This document shows, piece by piece, positions 44,204 to 52,996 of a stretch of 64,000 nt of DNA. The stretch comes from Paenibacillus sp. NEAU-GSW1. GTDB taxonomy: Bacteria; Bacillota; Bacilli; Paenibacillales; Paenibacillaceae. Below the pieces are notes generated by a model that had not been told where the DNA came from, ran no database searches, and saw nothing but the letters and a program-made list of their open reading frames with translations. The stretch lies in the NCBI RefSeq assembly GCF_009737085.1, contig NZ_WOVL01000020.1, forward strand, positions 28,302 to 92,301, read 5' to 3'. The position numbers and the translations under genes were made by a program. Positions within the stretch are counted from its first letter, which is position 1. Each line of letters starts with the position of its first letter.

Positions 44204-45214
44204 TTACCGCATGTTCAACAACGCTTGCGCCGCTTCAACCAGCTTCTCTTCTGTCATCGCCGCAGAATCCGACTCCACATAATGCATGATCGTCCGGTCC
44301 TCCTGCTGCTCGATCCACATGACGCTTTGTAGAGTACTGCTGTCGCCATACAGCGATTGATCAAACTTCGTATAATGTGCCTTCTGCCCACTCAGACTGA
44401 GTTCTTCGTACACGGTGCTAGGCGGAGCAAAACTTTCCATTCTCGTGGACGGATCATCGAAAACAACCCATGCCGCTTGGAGCATTTCCCCGTCCGCATC
44501 GCGATAAACAGAAGTGTAGCTCGATACAAAGCTATTCGTCTCCGTATCTGTCAGACGCCAAAGCGCCTGAGCGGCCTGATCCCCTTCCGACTGCTCGCTT
44601 TCCGCTTGCATTTGGTTTAGCAAGTCCAAAGCGTCCATACCCAATTCATAGTGAAACGGACTGTTTTTCGTACCCGCCTCGAACTGGTACGATCCCAGCA
44701 AATCATCCGGCATCGCCGCGCCGATCTCCGTAAGCGCAGCCTTCCACTCGCTCTTATCCGATACATAGATCGGATTGGTTACCCCAAGCGCAGGCTGGTG
44801 GCCCCCTTCAAACTTTGCCGCAATCTCAGGCAAATAAACAACGGCTGTCTCCCCAGGCGCGAGCTGCGCTTGAATCTCCTTAAGCGATGCCCGCGCTTTC
44901 TCCAATGCATCCGGCTCAAGATCGAGCGATTCATTCGTCTGCATCTGGATCGAATACGTTCCTGCCGTATCCGAGAACAGAAACTTATTTCCGGCATACG
45001 CGAATCCGCTCATTAACGCAACAGTGGCTGTGATTATGACCACTTTGGATAAACTCCATTTTTTCTTAATAGCGACTTTACCTCTTTTCTCCATCGTCAG
45101 CCGCCCGTATTCCGCCATAATTCGGACATCCAGCGATGGAGGACACTCAAGCTCAAGCTCCGTCTCGCTTCGTTTGAACGCTTCGGTTAATTTCCGCTCA
45201 AATTCTATAGACAT
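44204..45214 (-). CDS. Membrane-anchored anti-sigma factor-like protein
   Basis: 336 residues. A cytoplasmic N-terminus of ~50 residues is followed by one membrane helix (VVIITATVALMSGFAYAG) and an extracytoplasmic domain of ~260 residues. It overlaps the end of the ECF sigma gene by 17 bp, the usual pairing of sigma and anti-sigma. No zinc-type anti-sigma motif (HxxxCxxC) is seen. The outer domain has no recognised catalytic site. Confidence 0.75.
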   Translation of the reverse strand: MSIEFERKLTEAFKRSETELELECPPSLDVRIMAEYGRLTMEKRGKVAIKKKWSLSKVVIITATVALMSGFAYAGNKFLFSDTAGTYSIQMQTNESLDLEPDALEKARASLKEIQAQLAPGETAVVYLPEIAAKFEGGHQPALGVTNPIYVSDKSEWKAALTEIGAAMPDDLLGSYQFEAGTKNSPFHYELGMDALDLLNQMQAESEQSEGDQAAQALWRLTDTETNSFVSSYTSVYRDADGEMLQAAWVVFDDPSTRMESFAPPSTVYEELSLSGQKAHYTKFDQSLYGDSSTLQSVMWIEQQEDRTIMHYVESDSAAMTEEKLVEAAQALLNMR

Positions 45215-45782
45215 AACCGTTCCTCTCCTTTCCGCCTTCCTGGCTGTCGAATTGACTGCGCAATTTCTTCAAGGCGTGATGATGTCTCGATTTTACGGTG
45301 CCTAGCGGAATGTTCAGCAGGCTGGCGATCTCCTCTAACGAACAGTTCTTATAGTAACGAAGAACGATGATTTCTCTGGCGTTATGCGGCAGTTTCTGCA
45401 AGAGCGGCGAAAGCGCCATACGATCGCAGACCGCCGCCAACCGATTGTCGGCCGCCGCATCAATCGATCCGCTCGACGTCAAACGCAGCTTCTCCGCGAT
45501 TCGGAACAATCGCCAGCCTTTTCTTTTCCAATTGCGCACTTGCCTGACAATCAAACCATTAAACCATGCTTCAAACGGCTGCTCCGGCCGGTATTTGTCC
45601 ACGCTTCGCAACAACTCGATGTACACTTCGTTCATGATGTCCCCCACATCCTGCTTGCGGGGCGCGAGATAATAGATCAGCCCGTAAGCTCGATCACGCG
45701 TCGCTTCATATACCGTCCGAAAAGCCTCCTCATCGCCCTGGCTCATCCGGATAAGCCAAGGCTGCCAATCGTTGTCTTTCAT
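45198..45782 (-). CDS. ECF-type RNA polymerase sigma factor
   Basis: 194 residues. Region 2 is YGLIYYLAPRKQDVGDIMNEVYIELLRSVDKYRPEQPFEAWFNGL and region 4 is LPHNAREIIVLRYYKNCSLEEIASLLNIPLGTVKSRHHHALKKL. It directs RNA polymerase to stress promoters and is presumably held by the downstream membrane protein. Confidence 0.92.
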   Translation of the reverse strand: MKDNDWQPWLIRMSQGDEEAFRTVYEATRDRAYGLIYYLAPRKQDVGDIMNEVYIELLRSVDKYRPEQPFEAWFNGLIVRQVRNWKRKGWRLFRIAEKLRLTSSGSIDAAADNRLAAVCDRMALSPLLQKLPHNAREIIVLRYYKNCSLEEIASLLNIPLGTVKSRHHHALKKLRSQFDSQEGGKERNGYVYRI

Positions 45783-46171
45783 AGGCCGGCCTCCATTCGG
45801 GTGTTACATATAGCTATTGGCTCACTCCGCCAAAAAGGTTCAATTCAATCTATCGGATAGATTGCCATTACTCTCAACCATTATTTTAATCGATGGCATT
45901 ATTTGTTTATAGCTCCGCAGGAAAATACCCGTCATAACCCGCTCCACAGGATAATGGAACTTTGCATTATTCAGTCCGGCGCTTCTTGTCGTTGTCGCTT
46001 GAAACAAGGCATAGAACAAACGCTCATGCCATACCTGACGGGCCTAAGCAATGTGGCCTCCGACGAGAAATCGTATGACAACACCGGCACGACTGCAAAT
46101 CTCCGACAAGCCGACGCAAGTTTGGACGATTGCCGTTAACGATCTCTGGTAATCGAAGGGGAAAAGAACAA

Positions 46172-46207
46172 GGCCCCGCAATCATCTACTGAGATGATTG
46201 CGGGGCC
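46172..46207. terminator. Strong bidirectional hairpin
   Basis: GGCCCCGCAATCATCT and AGATGATTGCGGGGCC are perfect 16-bp arms around ACTG, with TTTC on the plus side. It lies 17 bp after the CxxH/CxxC stop. Between 45783 and 46171 I see no convincing gene. Confidence 0.85.
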
Positions 46208-46223
46208 TTTCGTTATGAGTTGA

Positions 46224-46391
46224 TTACACGACCAAGACTACAGCCTCTTGCTCGCACATATCGCAGCAGCGCGGCGGGTCCCAATCGGCAAACTCTGTTT
46301 GCTTCAAGTCGACGATGTCAGGCGCATCCTCATACTCGTCCACAAATTTATCAATCGCAAGCTCCACATGCTGTTTACAAACACAATACAT
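46224..46391 (-). CDS. CxxH/CxxC protein (BA_5709 family)
   Basis: 55 residues: MYCVCKQHVELAIDKFVDEY at the start and RCCDMCEQEAVVLVV at the end. The paired CxxxH/CxxC motifs suggest a small zinc-binding protein. A family of this name and size lies next to rlmH in many Bacillus and Paenibacillus genomes; its role is unknown. The ATG is at 46389-46391. It is too short for most gene finders. Confidence 0.85.
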   Translation of the reverse strand: MYCVCKQHVELAIDKFVDEYEDAPDIVDLKQTEFADWDPPRCCDMCEQEAVVLVV

Positions 46392-46561
46392 CCGCTAATC
46401 GCTTCCTCTGCCTTAAAAAATGTGTTGTCGCCGCCGCTCCGGCGGCTACGTTCACTATACCTGCATCCAGCATAACAAAACTGCCATTCCTTGTGAAGCA
46501 TGTCCGCTGTTCAATCCTAATATTGGCTGCTGGCGACAAGCAGCAGGCGCGGCGCCTATAG

Positions 46562-46593
46562 AAAAAGCGCACCCTCCCGGAGGACGCGCCTTT
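46562..46593 (-). terminator. Terminator after the CE7 esterase gene
   Basis: GCGCGTCCTCC and GGAGGGTGCGC form the stem on the minus strand, followed by TTTTTC, 10 bp after the stop. Confidence 0.75.
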
Positions 46594-46602
46594 CTGTACA
46601 GC

Positions 46603-47553
46603 TTACAAATGCTTTTTCAAAAACTCCATCGTTTGCCGCTTCTGATAGCTGCTTACATGATGGCCCGTAAACGGATAAATGTTAAGCGCCTTCTCTGCCG
46701 TAATCCGATTGTACGCCGCAAAAACCGTCTCCGGCATGCATACCGTATCCTTCAAACCAACCGATACCATAATCGGTACATGGATCATTTCAGCCAAGTG
46801 CACCAGATCGAAATAGCTCAACGTGTTGAGCACTTTTTCATAATGTTCAGGAAAACGATTAACGAACTCTGCCGCTTCCGTCAGCGAGCCTGTCGAGTTG
46901 AGTATGCCGAAATCCATATGGCACATATTCGGTATGTTCGCGACAACCGCTGCCGGAACGCTGCTCAACGCCGCCGTAATCATGCTCAGCCCGCCGCCTT
47001 GGCTGTCTCCGGTGACCGCAATCCTCGCCCGATCGATCTCCGGCTGGGCAGCGACCCATTCGACTGCCTTTAGCGCGTCTACGGTTATTGCTTTATAGTA
47101 GCAAGTGTCCTTGTCGAGAATGCCTTGGGTGATCCAGCCTTTGGTCATGCCATGATCGCTGTCCATCCGATTGCCGGTCTCGCCGCCTTGCCCGCGAACG
47201 TCGACCGCGAACACTGCCATGCCCATGAGCAGCCATTCCGCATAGCTCTCCGGGTAACCCTTGCCGCCTGTGTAGCCGTGGAACAGAACGACGCATGGGA
47301 GCGGTCCGGGCGCCGCGAACTTCGGCAGCATGAACCAGCCTTTAATCGGCGTATCGTCGTAGCCTTCGAACGTGACGTGATACACATCTGCCGCTCCGGA
47401 GAACGGCGTTTCGGTCAGCTCCTTTACACCGACGAGCGGACGGGACGACGCGGCTTTAAACGTATTTTGCCAGAAAGCGTCCAGCTCGACCGGCGGCTCG
47501 ATGTCTGCGTTATAGCTGTAAAGGTCCTTCATTCGTTTCTCTATTGCGTTCAT
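46603..47553 (-). CDS. Carbohydrate esterase family 7 acetylxylan esterase / cephalosporin-C deacetylase
   Basis: 316 residues. CE7 signature motifs RGQGG, GDSQGGGLS (S184) and the aspartate/histidine partners in VGLKDTVCMPET and GHHVSSYQ form the triad. The oxyanion segment is FHGYTGGKG. The enzyme removes acetyl groups from xylo-oligosaccharides and from cephalosporin C inside the cell. It would complement the two xylosidases at 4-9 kb even though it lies in the core block. Confidence 0.95.
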   Translation of the reverse strand: MNAIEKRMKDLYSYNADIEPPVELDAFWQNTFKAASSRPLVGVKELTETPFSGAADVYHVTFEGYDDTPIKGWFMLPKFAAPGPLPCVVLFHGYTGGKGYPESYAEWLLMGMAVFAVDVRGQGGETGNRMDSDHGMTKGWITQGILDKDTCYYKAITVDALKAVEWVAAQPEIDRARIAVTGDSQGGGLSMITAALSSVPAAVVANIPNMCHMDFGILNSTGSLTEAAEFVNRFPEHYEKVLNTLSYFDLVHLAEMIHVPIMVSVGLKDTVCMPETVFAAYNRITAEKALNIYPFTGHHVSSYQKRQTMEFLKKHL

Positions 47554-47638
47554 AGCCGTCGATAACTTCCTTCCCGCTTCTGCTTTTGGATTCTGCTAGT
47601 GATTCGGCTTTGGTTTCGACTCGTCTCCGTCGACCCGT

Positions 47639-49075
47639 CTATTCTTCCTTCGTCTTTTCGCTCAGCTCGGCCTTAACCGTCTTCAGCTTCCCGTCGCGAT
47701 AGTACGTAATTTCAATCGTTTCCCCGATCTTCTTGTGACCGTACAAATATTTGCGGAGCTCCATCGTGCTGCCGATGCTCTGCTTATCGAGCTTCACAAT
47801 GACATCGTTGAATTTCAAGCCCGCTTCCTGCGCAGGTCCAACCGCTTCCAAGACGATAACGCCCGAGAAAACCTCATCCGGCAGCTTAAGCTCCGGCTGC
47901 TGTTCTTCAGCAGCGTCTCCACTGTCCTCTGCGTCAGGCGGCAAGCTCGGGTCGTCCGCCGACTCATCCTGCTGTACATCGCCGCCGCTGTCGGCCAACC
48001 CGTCCGCTATAGCCTGCTGGGCAAAATATTGCTCCAAGTCCATCGTATATACGCCGAGATAAGGACGCGACACATACCCTTTAGCCGTCAAACTGTCGAC
48101 AATCGGCATCGCATTGTTGATCGGTATGGCAAAGCCTAGCCCTTCAACGCCGATATCGGCGATCTTCATACTATTAATGCCGACCACGCGGCCATTCAGA
48201 TCAATAAGCGGACCGCCGCTATTGCCCTGATTGATCGAAGCGTCGACTTGAATCACTTCCTGCTCCCAATCGTAAACGCCATCCTGGTTCAACGATACAG
48301 GAACGATTTGCCGCGTCTTGCTCACAATGCCGATCGACAGCGAATCGCCCAATCCGAGCGGATTGCCGATCGCGATAACGAACTCGGCAGGACGAAGTCC
48401 GGAAGAATCGCCAATTTCCGCAACGGCTTCAATGCCGTCATCGTCAATCTCCAGCACCGCAAGATCGGAAATCTGATCTTCACCCACAATGCGCGCTTCG
48501 CGGCGTTCGCCGCTGACCAGTATCGCCTTCACTTTTTCAGCGCCGGCCACGACGTGGTAATTCGTAATGATAAAAGCTTTTCCATCTTCCTTCTTAAAAA
48601 TGACGCCAGAGCCTACGCCCGCTTCCTGAAGCGTCCCCTCGCTCTCGGTATCCGCGTTTCCAGAATCCGCCGAATCGCTGTCGGAGGATCCATGGTCATC
48701 GCCCTCCAGCAGCGATCCCAGGCCGAAAGCGAGCGTTTGCTCGTTCACGATGCTGACCACGGCGGGCCTCACTTTGGCCGAGGCTTGAATCGTACGCTGC
48801 TCCAGCGAACCGCTCGTCTGCACCATAGCCGCAGCAGCCGCGTCCGATCCTCCGACTCTTCCTCCGTTGCTGTCGCCGCCGCCAAAAAAAGCGGCAAACA
48901 GCAGCATCGCTGCAATCGCGCTTGTAAAAGAAGAGACAAATGCGATGCGGACATTGGACCAGCCGCCACCGCCATTGCTGCGTCTATTAAAAAAGGCTTT
49001 TTCGCTTTTTCGATGAGAGGAACGAGCGCGCCTTGATACTTTCGTCGAATAGAAATCGTCATCGAATAAACCCAT
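47639..49075 (-). CDS. HtrA-like S1C serine protease with PDZ domain
   Basis: 478 residues from the ATG at 49073-49075 (MGLFDDDFYST), preceded by GAGGGGC; the longer frame to 49225 has no ribosome site. A cytoplasmic basic stretch and one membrane helix (IAAMLLFAAFFGGG) precede a trypsin-like domain with H in ITNYHVVAGAE, D in SDLAVLEID and S in NQGNSGGPLID. A PDZ domain follows (GVIVLEAVGPAQEAGLKFNDVIVKL). Membrane-anchored protein-quality protease at the cell surface. It carries two acidic, low-complexity stretches (SDSDSADSGNADTESEG and the DSGGDVQQDESADDPS region). It is the usual neighbour of the wal operon. Confidence 0.93.
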   Translation of the reverse strand: MGLFDDDFYSTKVSRRARSSHRKSEKAFFNRRSNGGGGWSNVRIAFVSSFTSAIAAMLLFAAFFGGGDSNGGRVGGSDAAAAAMVQTSGSLEQRTIQASAKVRPAVVSIVNEQTLAFGLGSLLEGDDHGSSDSDSADSGNADTESEGTLQEAGVGSGVIFKKEDGKAFIITNYHVVAGAEKVKAILVSGERREARIVGEDQISDLAVLEIDDDGIEAVAEIGDSSGLRPAEFVIAIGNPLGLGDSLSIGIVSKTRQIVPVSLNQDGVYDWEQEVIQVDASINQGNSGGPLIDLNGRVVGINSMKIADIGVEGLGFAIPINNAMPIVDSLTAKGYVSRPYLGVYTMDLEQYFAQQAIADGLADSGGDVQQDESADDPSLPPDAEDSGDAAEEQQPELKLPDEVFSGVIVLEAVGPAQEAGLKFNDVIVKLDKQSIGSTMELRKYLYGHKKIGETIEITYYRDGKLKTVKAELSEKTKEE

Positions 49076-49289
49076 TGTATTTGCCCCTCTCGATGTCGAA
49101 TTTGTTATTGTACGGCATCCTATTTGATGCCTTACAAAATTGTTTGCGTTTGGATCAGCAATATCTGCGATCAGCCATACTCGTTCGTCTGCGTCGCGCC
49201 CTATTGCATATCTGCCACGTTTCAACTCGCAATGTGTAACCGGCTGCTCGCCTGCGAACGAAGCCGATTCGCTGTTTAACGAACCAAAC

Positions 49290-49470
49290 TTCGCTATTCA
49301 TGCGCCAAAACAGCCACTAAGCCGCATCAGCGAACTTCTTTTCGCTACTCAAGAACCTGCTTGCTCTAATAGCGAAATTCCTTTCGCTAACTCGCTCAAC
49401 TGCCCGCCAAACCGGCCAAACTGGCTCAAATTGCGAAACTGCCTTCGCTAATTAGCGAATCCAGTTCGTT
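49290..49470. repeat. Cluster of TTCGCTA/TAGCGAA short inverted repeats
   Basis: In the 548-bp gap before the next gene, the heptamer TTCGCTA and its complement occur at least seven times, for example AGCGAA..TTCGCTA pairs around 49326-49350, 49370-49392 and 49432-49460. Each pair is separated by 6-12 bp and could form a small hairpin. No gene is seen between 49076 and 49620. Confidence 0.6.
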
Positions 49471-49623
49471 TCCTGCGCCGCCAACCGGCTTACTTCCTTT
49501 CTATTCTTGCAATCTAGGAATATTTTCGGAATAAGTGACTAGAATAATAATAGATTCAACGACCCAATTGTCCTGATTTTGGAATTTATTAAACCGTAAT
49601 TGTAGAAAGGAGCCACGCCGCTT

Positions 49624-49872
49624 ATGAACCCGAACAAACCGCCGAAACGGACAAGGACCGAAGCGCCTTCCGCATGGGAGCAAGTTCAGCTTGCCGCCAA
49701 GCTCGCCGATCTTAAAGAAGAACATTACCGCACGGTTCTGTCGTTAAGCGCCATGCTCGAATTGCTTATCGACAAAGGGCTGCTCACTCGCGAGGAGCTT
49801 GCGCTCAAAGCCGACCAGCTCGACGCCGAGCTTGAATCGGTTATTTCCGCTTCACTTCATCCCATGCCGTAG
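49624..49872 (+). CDS. Small conserved-looking protein convergent with walJ
   Basis: 82 residues, highly charged and helical: KLADLKEEHYRTVLSLSAMLELLIDKGLLTREELALKADQLDAELE. The second half resembles a small helical domain with a repeated LLTxEEL turn. AGAAAGGAG lies 6 bp before the ATG. It overlaps the end of walJ by 32 bp tail to tail. The function is unknown. Confidence 0.65.
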   Translation: MNPNKPPKRTRTEAPSAWEQVQLAAKLADLKEEHYRTVLSLSAMLELLIDKGLLTREELALKADQLDAELESVISASLHPMP

Positions 49873-50647
49873 GCCGGTCATGGTGCGTCGGCCGCAGCGG
49901 ATACTCTTCCTTTTTGAAAAATATGCCGCGATCCTCCAATATATTATTGACCGTCAGCATCGCCAAATCCATCACATTATGGTCGAGGCTCAAATGCGCC
50001 AGATAGACCCTTTTCGTACGGTCGGTGATCAGCTCGCAGAGCGCCTCGCCGGCCGCCACATTGGAAAGATGGCCGACATCGCTTAGAATGCGCCGTTTAA
50101 TGTTCCATGGATAGCGGCCCATCCGCAGCATCTCGGTATCGTGGTTCGACTCCAGCACGAGCACGTCGGAATCGATTATTTCGCGCATCACCTTGTCGCT
50201 CATGTAACCGAGATCCGTCGCAAGGCTCAGCTTCTCGCCGTTATCCTCAAACGTATAGCCGACTGGCTCCGCCGCATCGTGCGAGATCGGATAGGATTGC
50301 ACTTTCATCGAGCCGAAACAGAAGCTTTCTCCCGTCTCCATAATGACCCGCTTCTCTTGTGCAATCGTCCCGATATGCCGCTCCATTCCGCCCCAAGTCG
50401 CCTCATTGGCGTAGATCGGCAGCTCGTATTTGCGCGCAAACGCGCCTAGCCCTTTAATATGGTCGGAATGCTCGTGCGTGACGAACAACGCATCGATCTG
50501 ATGGCCGCTGACGCCGCGCTCGCGCATTAATTCCTCCATCTTCTTCATACTCAAACCGGCATCGACCAACACCGTTTTATCCCCGCTGCACACAACCGTC
50601 GCGTTGCCGGTCGACCCGCTAGCCAACACTGTAAATGAAAGTCCCAT
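49841..50647 (-). CDS. walJ: WalJ (YycJ) metallo-beta-lactamase fold exonuclease-like protein
   Basis: 268 residues from the ATG at 50645-50647 (MGLSFTVLASGSTGN), whose first residues match the family start. The metal motif is THEHSDHIKG (HxHxDH), with further ligands in YPISHDAAEP and VLESNHD, and a late histidine in LAHLSLDHN. The last gene of the wal operon; the family acts in DNA metabolism and in coordinating cell division with wall synthesis. Confidence 0.95.
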   Translation of the reverse strand: MGLSFTVLASGSTGNATVVCSGDKTVLVDAGLSMKKMEELMRERGVSGHQIDALFVTHEHSDHIKGLGAFARKYELPIYANEATWGGMERHIGTIAQEKRVIMETGESFCFGSMKVQSYPISHDAAEPVGYTFEDNGEKLSLATDLGYMSDKVMREIIDSDVLVLESNHDTEMLRMGRYPWNIKRRILSDVGHLSNVAAGEALCELITDRTKRVYLAHLSLDHNVMDLAMLTVNNILEDRGIFFKKEEYPLRPTHHDRPTAWDEVKRK

Positions 50648-50693
50648 TGTCCCTCGTCCTGCCCCTTCTCCCATGCCCTGTCCAGTTTTGATC

Positions 50694-51440
50694 CTACTGT
50701 TCCTCTAATTGCTCTTTATCCTGCGCGACTTCCCCGCTGATCGCATGGATGTAATAAATAACGCCGTCATTCATCAGCACCCGCCAATAAGGCGCCGACA
50801 CCTGCGTCTCTGTATCAAAGGTTTGCCCGTGGTAACCGAGCTGAATATCGCTAATAATGGAGCCGTCCGGCAAGTTCCGCTCGATGAACGGAGCGACCGC
50901 TTTGGACGCCGGCAGCACTGTCTGCTCTTTCGCTTCTCCAGTGCCGACAGTTTGGACGCGCACCTGCTTATAGCCAATAATTTTCTGATTGCTGTGATAC
51001 AGCTCCAGCTTCACGTCAAACATCGGCCGATTGTCGGCCATCCGAAACAGCACGAATACCGAATCGGTGCTCACCGCGAGATCGAACGAATACAGATCCA
51101 GCTCCGGGATCTGATCGCCAAGCGTCTTCACCAGCTCCGAATGCGTGAATACAATTCTGCTGTCCACCGGCGATGCAAGCTCCACTACATCCTGCTGGTC
51201 GGCTCCGCCGTTCTTAATAACATAGGTCAGATCCCGCAGCTTCGGCGTATCGGAAGGCAGCGCCGCATCCAGCTCGATCCGCTTTTGCTTCATGACGGCG
51301 ACCGTCTCCTGCGGGAGCTCCGCCGTCATTTTATTCGCATTCAACTGCTCTCGAATACCGCCCCATAACTGATAGCCGAGCAAAATATTGAGCAGCAGAA
51401 ACGATATAATAAGTACGCTTTTCGCCCTGCCCCAATCCAA
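50694..51440 (-). CDS. walI: WalI (YycI) regulator of the WalK kinase
   Basis: 248 residues. One N-terminal membrane helix (SVLIISFLLLNILLGYQLW) and an extracytoplasmic domain of the YycI/YycH type. With WalH it forms a membrane complex that restrains WalK. The gene is 23 bp downstream of walH and in the expected order. Confidence 0.92.
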   Translation of the reverse strand: MDWGRAKSVLIISFLLLNILLGYQLWGGIREQLNANKMTAELPQETVAVMKQKRIELDAALPSDTPKLRDLTYVIKNGGADQQDVVELASPVDSRIVFTHSELVKTLGDQIPELDLYSFDLAVSTDSVFVLFRMADNRPMFDVKLELYHSNQKIIGYKQVRVQTVGTGEAKEQTVLPASKAVAPFIERNLPDGSIISDIQLGYHGQTFDTETQVSAPYWRVLMNDGVIYYIHAISGEVAQDKEQLEEQ

Positions 51441-51463
51441 CGGTCTGCACCTCCGTCTCGCAT

Positions 51464-52996
51464 TTAGTTCGGCAATGCTGTATTGCCGTCGAACAATGCC
51501 GCTCCTTCAGCATTCCCCGGCTCCTGTGAGCCGGAGCTTGAATCCGTACCGCCATTGCCGTCAGCCGCAGCTCCAACTTCAGAACCGGAATCCGGCTCCG
51601 TACCGTCGCCGGTATTTACGCCGCCGTCTGCCGGTTGAATAATCGTATCTTCATTCTGCATCACGGACTTCGGCGGGGTATACCCCGCCGGATAGGACTG
51701 CAGCAAAATCTCATGCGTGCCGTCTTCCAGCAAAACGGCCCAAATCGGAACAAAACGCAGCTTCTGGCCTTCCATCGACTGCGCCTGCAGCGCCGGGAAG
51801 ACGCGCACCGCCTCCGATCTTCGGCTGTAATGATCCAGTGCATAGGAAAGCTCCTCGCCTCCAGGCAGCCATCTCGCCTTGCGCGATTCAGCTTTGCTCT
51901 GGAGCGTAACGAGCGAGCGGGTGTACTCGGTCACAAAGCCCTGCTGGAGCGTCAGCCGCATGCTTCCGTATTTGAAATGCGACGTCTCCACGATCGGATA
52001 ATTGTCCATATATTGCTGGAACGCAACCACTTTCCCATTGCCTGTTTTGCCCGCTTTTTCGCCCCCGATGTTCACGAAGCGATACGTGCCGTCCCAGCCG
52101 CCATGATCATTAATGAATTCGATCGAGGCATAAACATTATCGACCAACAAATTTTCCTCGCTCTGCGAGGCCGCAGGATCGGTATACGTAATCCATGTGC
52201 CGTTCTGCTCGACCTGAAGCCCTCTTTTGCCATCCGTATAAATTTGCGAGCCGTTTCTGTCTTCAAGCGCCTTAGTTGTGCCTGGATCAAAGAACAGATT
52301 GCGCTGCATTAAATCGGACGAGTACGTATCGTATCCGAATATCGACTCCACCGCCTGCATTGGCCGTTCCGGCAAATAAATGCCGTCGCTCGTCACTTTG
52401 TATTTCGTCTGGTATTCGCCAAAGCCGACATAATCCTGAACGTCGCGTACCGTAAGATCGGCTTGAGCCGACTCATACACGCTTTGCCCGTCTGTCGTGA
52501 AGAAGAACGTGCGAACGTCCTCCGTATCCTTCGTTTTGAATATCCAAATTCGATTAATCGAATCATTCAGGAACAGCAGATCGCCCTGCACCTTCAGCAG
52601 CTTTTTGAGCAGCTCGACCGGCAAGCCGTTCTGAAAGACCAGCTCGACGCCGATATCGTTCTTCCTCACTTCATCCCAATCGACCACATTGACCGGATTG
52701 CGTTGGAAGCCCTTGAACTCGCGCCCGCGAATCCGTTCCTTCAGAATCATGTCATAGAACGTAGAGCCCGGATACAGCACGGTGTGCTGATCGTTGCCGA
52801 AATGCAGAACCAGCTCCTCCGGAAAAATAACGCTTTCCACATCCGCAGCTTCGCCAAGCGGTTCCGCATTAATGTAGTCCTGATCGGTTTTGACCGTTGC
52901 GCCGAGGCCCGGCATACTGTATGCCAGCAAATACGATTGAATCAAGCTCAGCGCAACAAGCATAATCAACAGCGTCGTCTTCGCCCTCTCGATCAT
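51464..52996 (-). CDS. walH: WalH (YycH) regulator of the WalK kinase
   Basis: 510 residues. The N-terminal helix TTLLIMLVALSLIQSYLLAYSMPG anchors a large outer domain; the C-terminal ~60 residues are a low-complexity tail rich in D, G, S and N (GDGTEPDSGSEVGAAADGNG), longer than in Bacillus. Its start overlaps the walK stop by 4 bp, so it is co-translated with the kinase. Confidence 0.93.
   Translation of the reverse strand: MIERAKTTLLIMLVALSLIQSYLLAYSMPGLGATVKTDQDYINAEPLGEAADVESVIFPEELVLHFGNDQHTVLYPGSTFYDMILKERIRGREFKGFQRNPVNVVDWDEVRKNDIGVELVFQNGLPVELLKKLLKVQGDLLFLNDSINRIWIFKTKDTEDVRTFFFTTDGQSVYESAQADLTVRDVQDYVGFGEYQTKYKVTSDGIYLPERPMQAVESIFGYDTYSSDLMQRNLFFDPGTTKALEDRNGSQIYTDGKRGLQVEQNGTWITYTDPAASQSEENLLVDNVYASIEFINDHGGWDGTYRFVNIGGEKAGKTGNGKVVAFQQYMDNYPIVETSHFKYGSMRLTLQQGFVTEYTRSLVTLQSKAESRKARWLPGGEELSYALDHYSRRSEAVRVFPALQAQSMEGQKLRFVPIWAVLLEDGTHEILLQSYPAGYTPPKSVMQNEDTIIQPADGGVNTGDGTEPDSGSEVGAAADGNGGTDSSSGSQEPGNAEGAALFDGNTALPN

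Noticed and set aside
45903..46139. 78-codon frame in the gap after the ECF sigma gene
   Set aside because: No ribosome site or family-like pattern; the opposite strand shows only unassignable fragments.
48248..49036. 262-codon frame opposite htrA
   Set aside because: An antisense shadow of the protease gene, with no ribosome site.
49290..49470. CRISPR-like array of short repeats
   Set aside because: Repeats are 7 bp, alternate in orientation and have spacers of 6-12 bp; no Cas genes are present.
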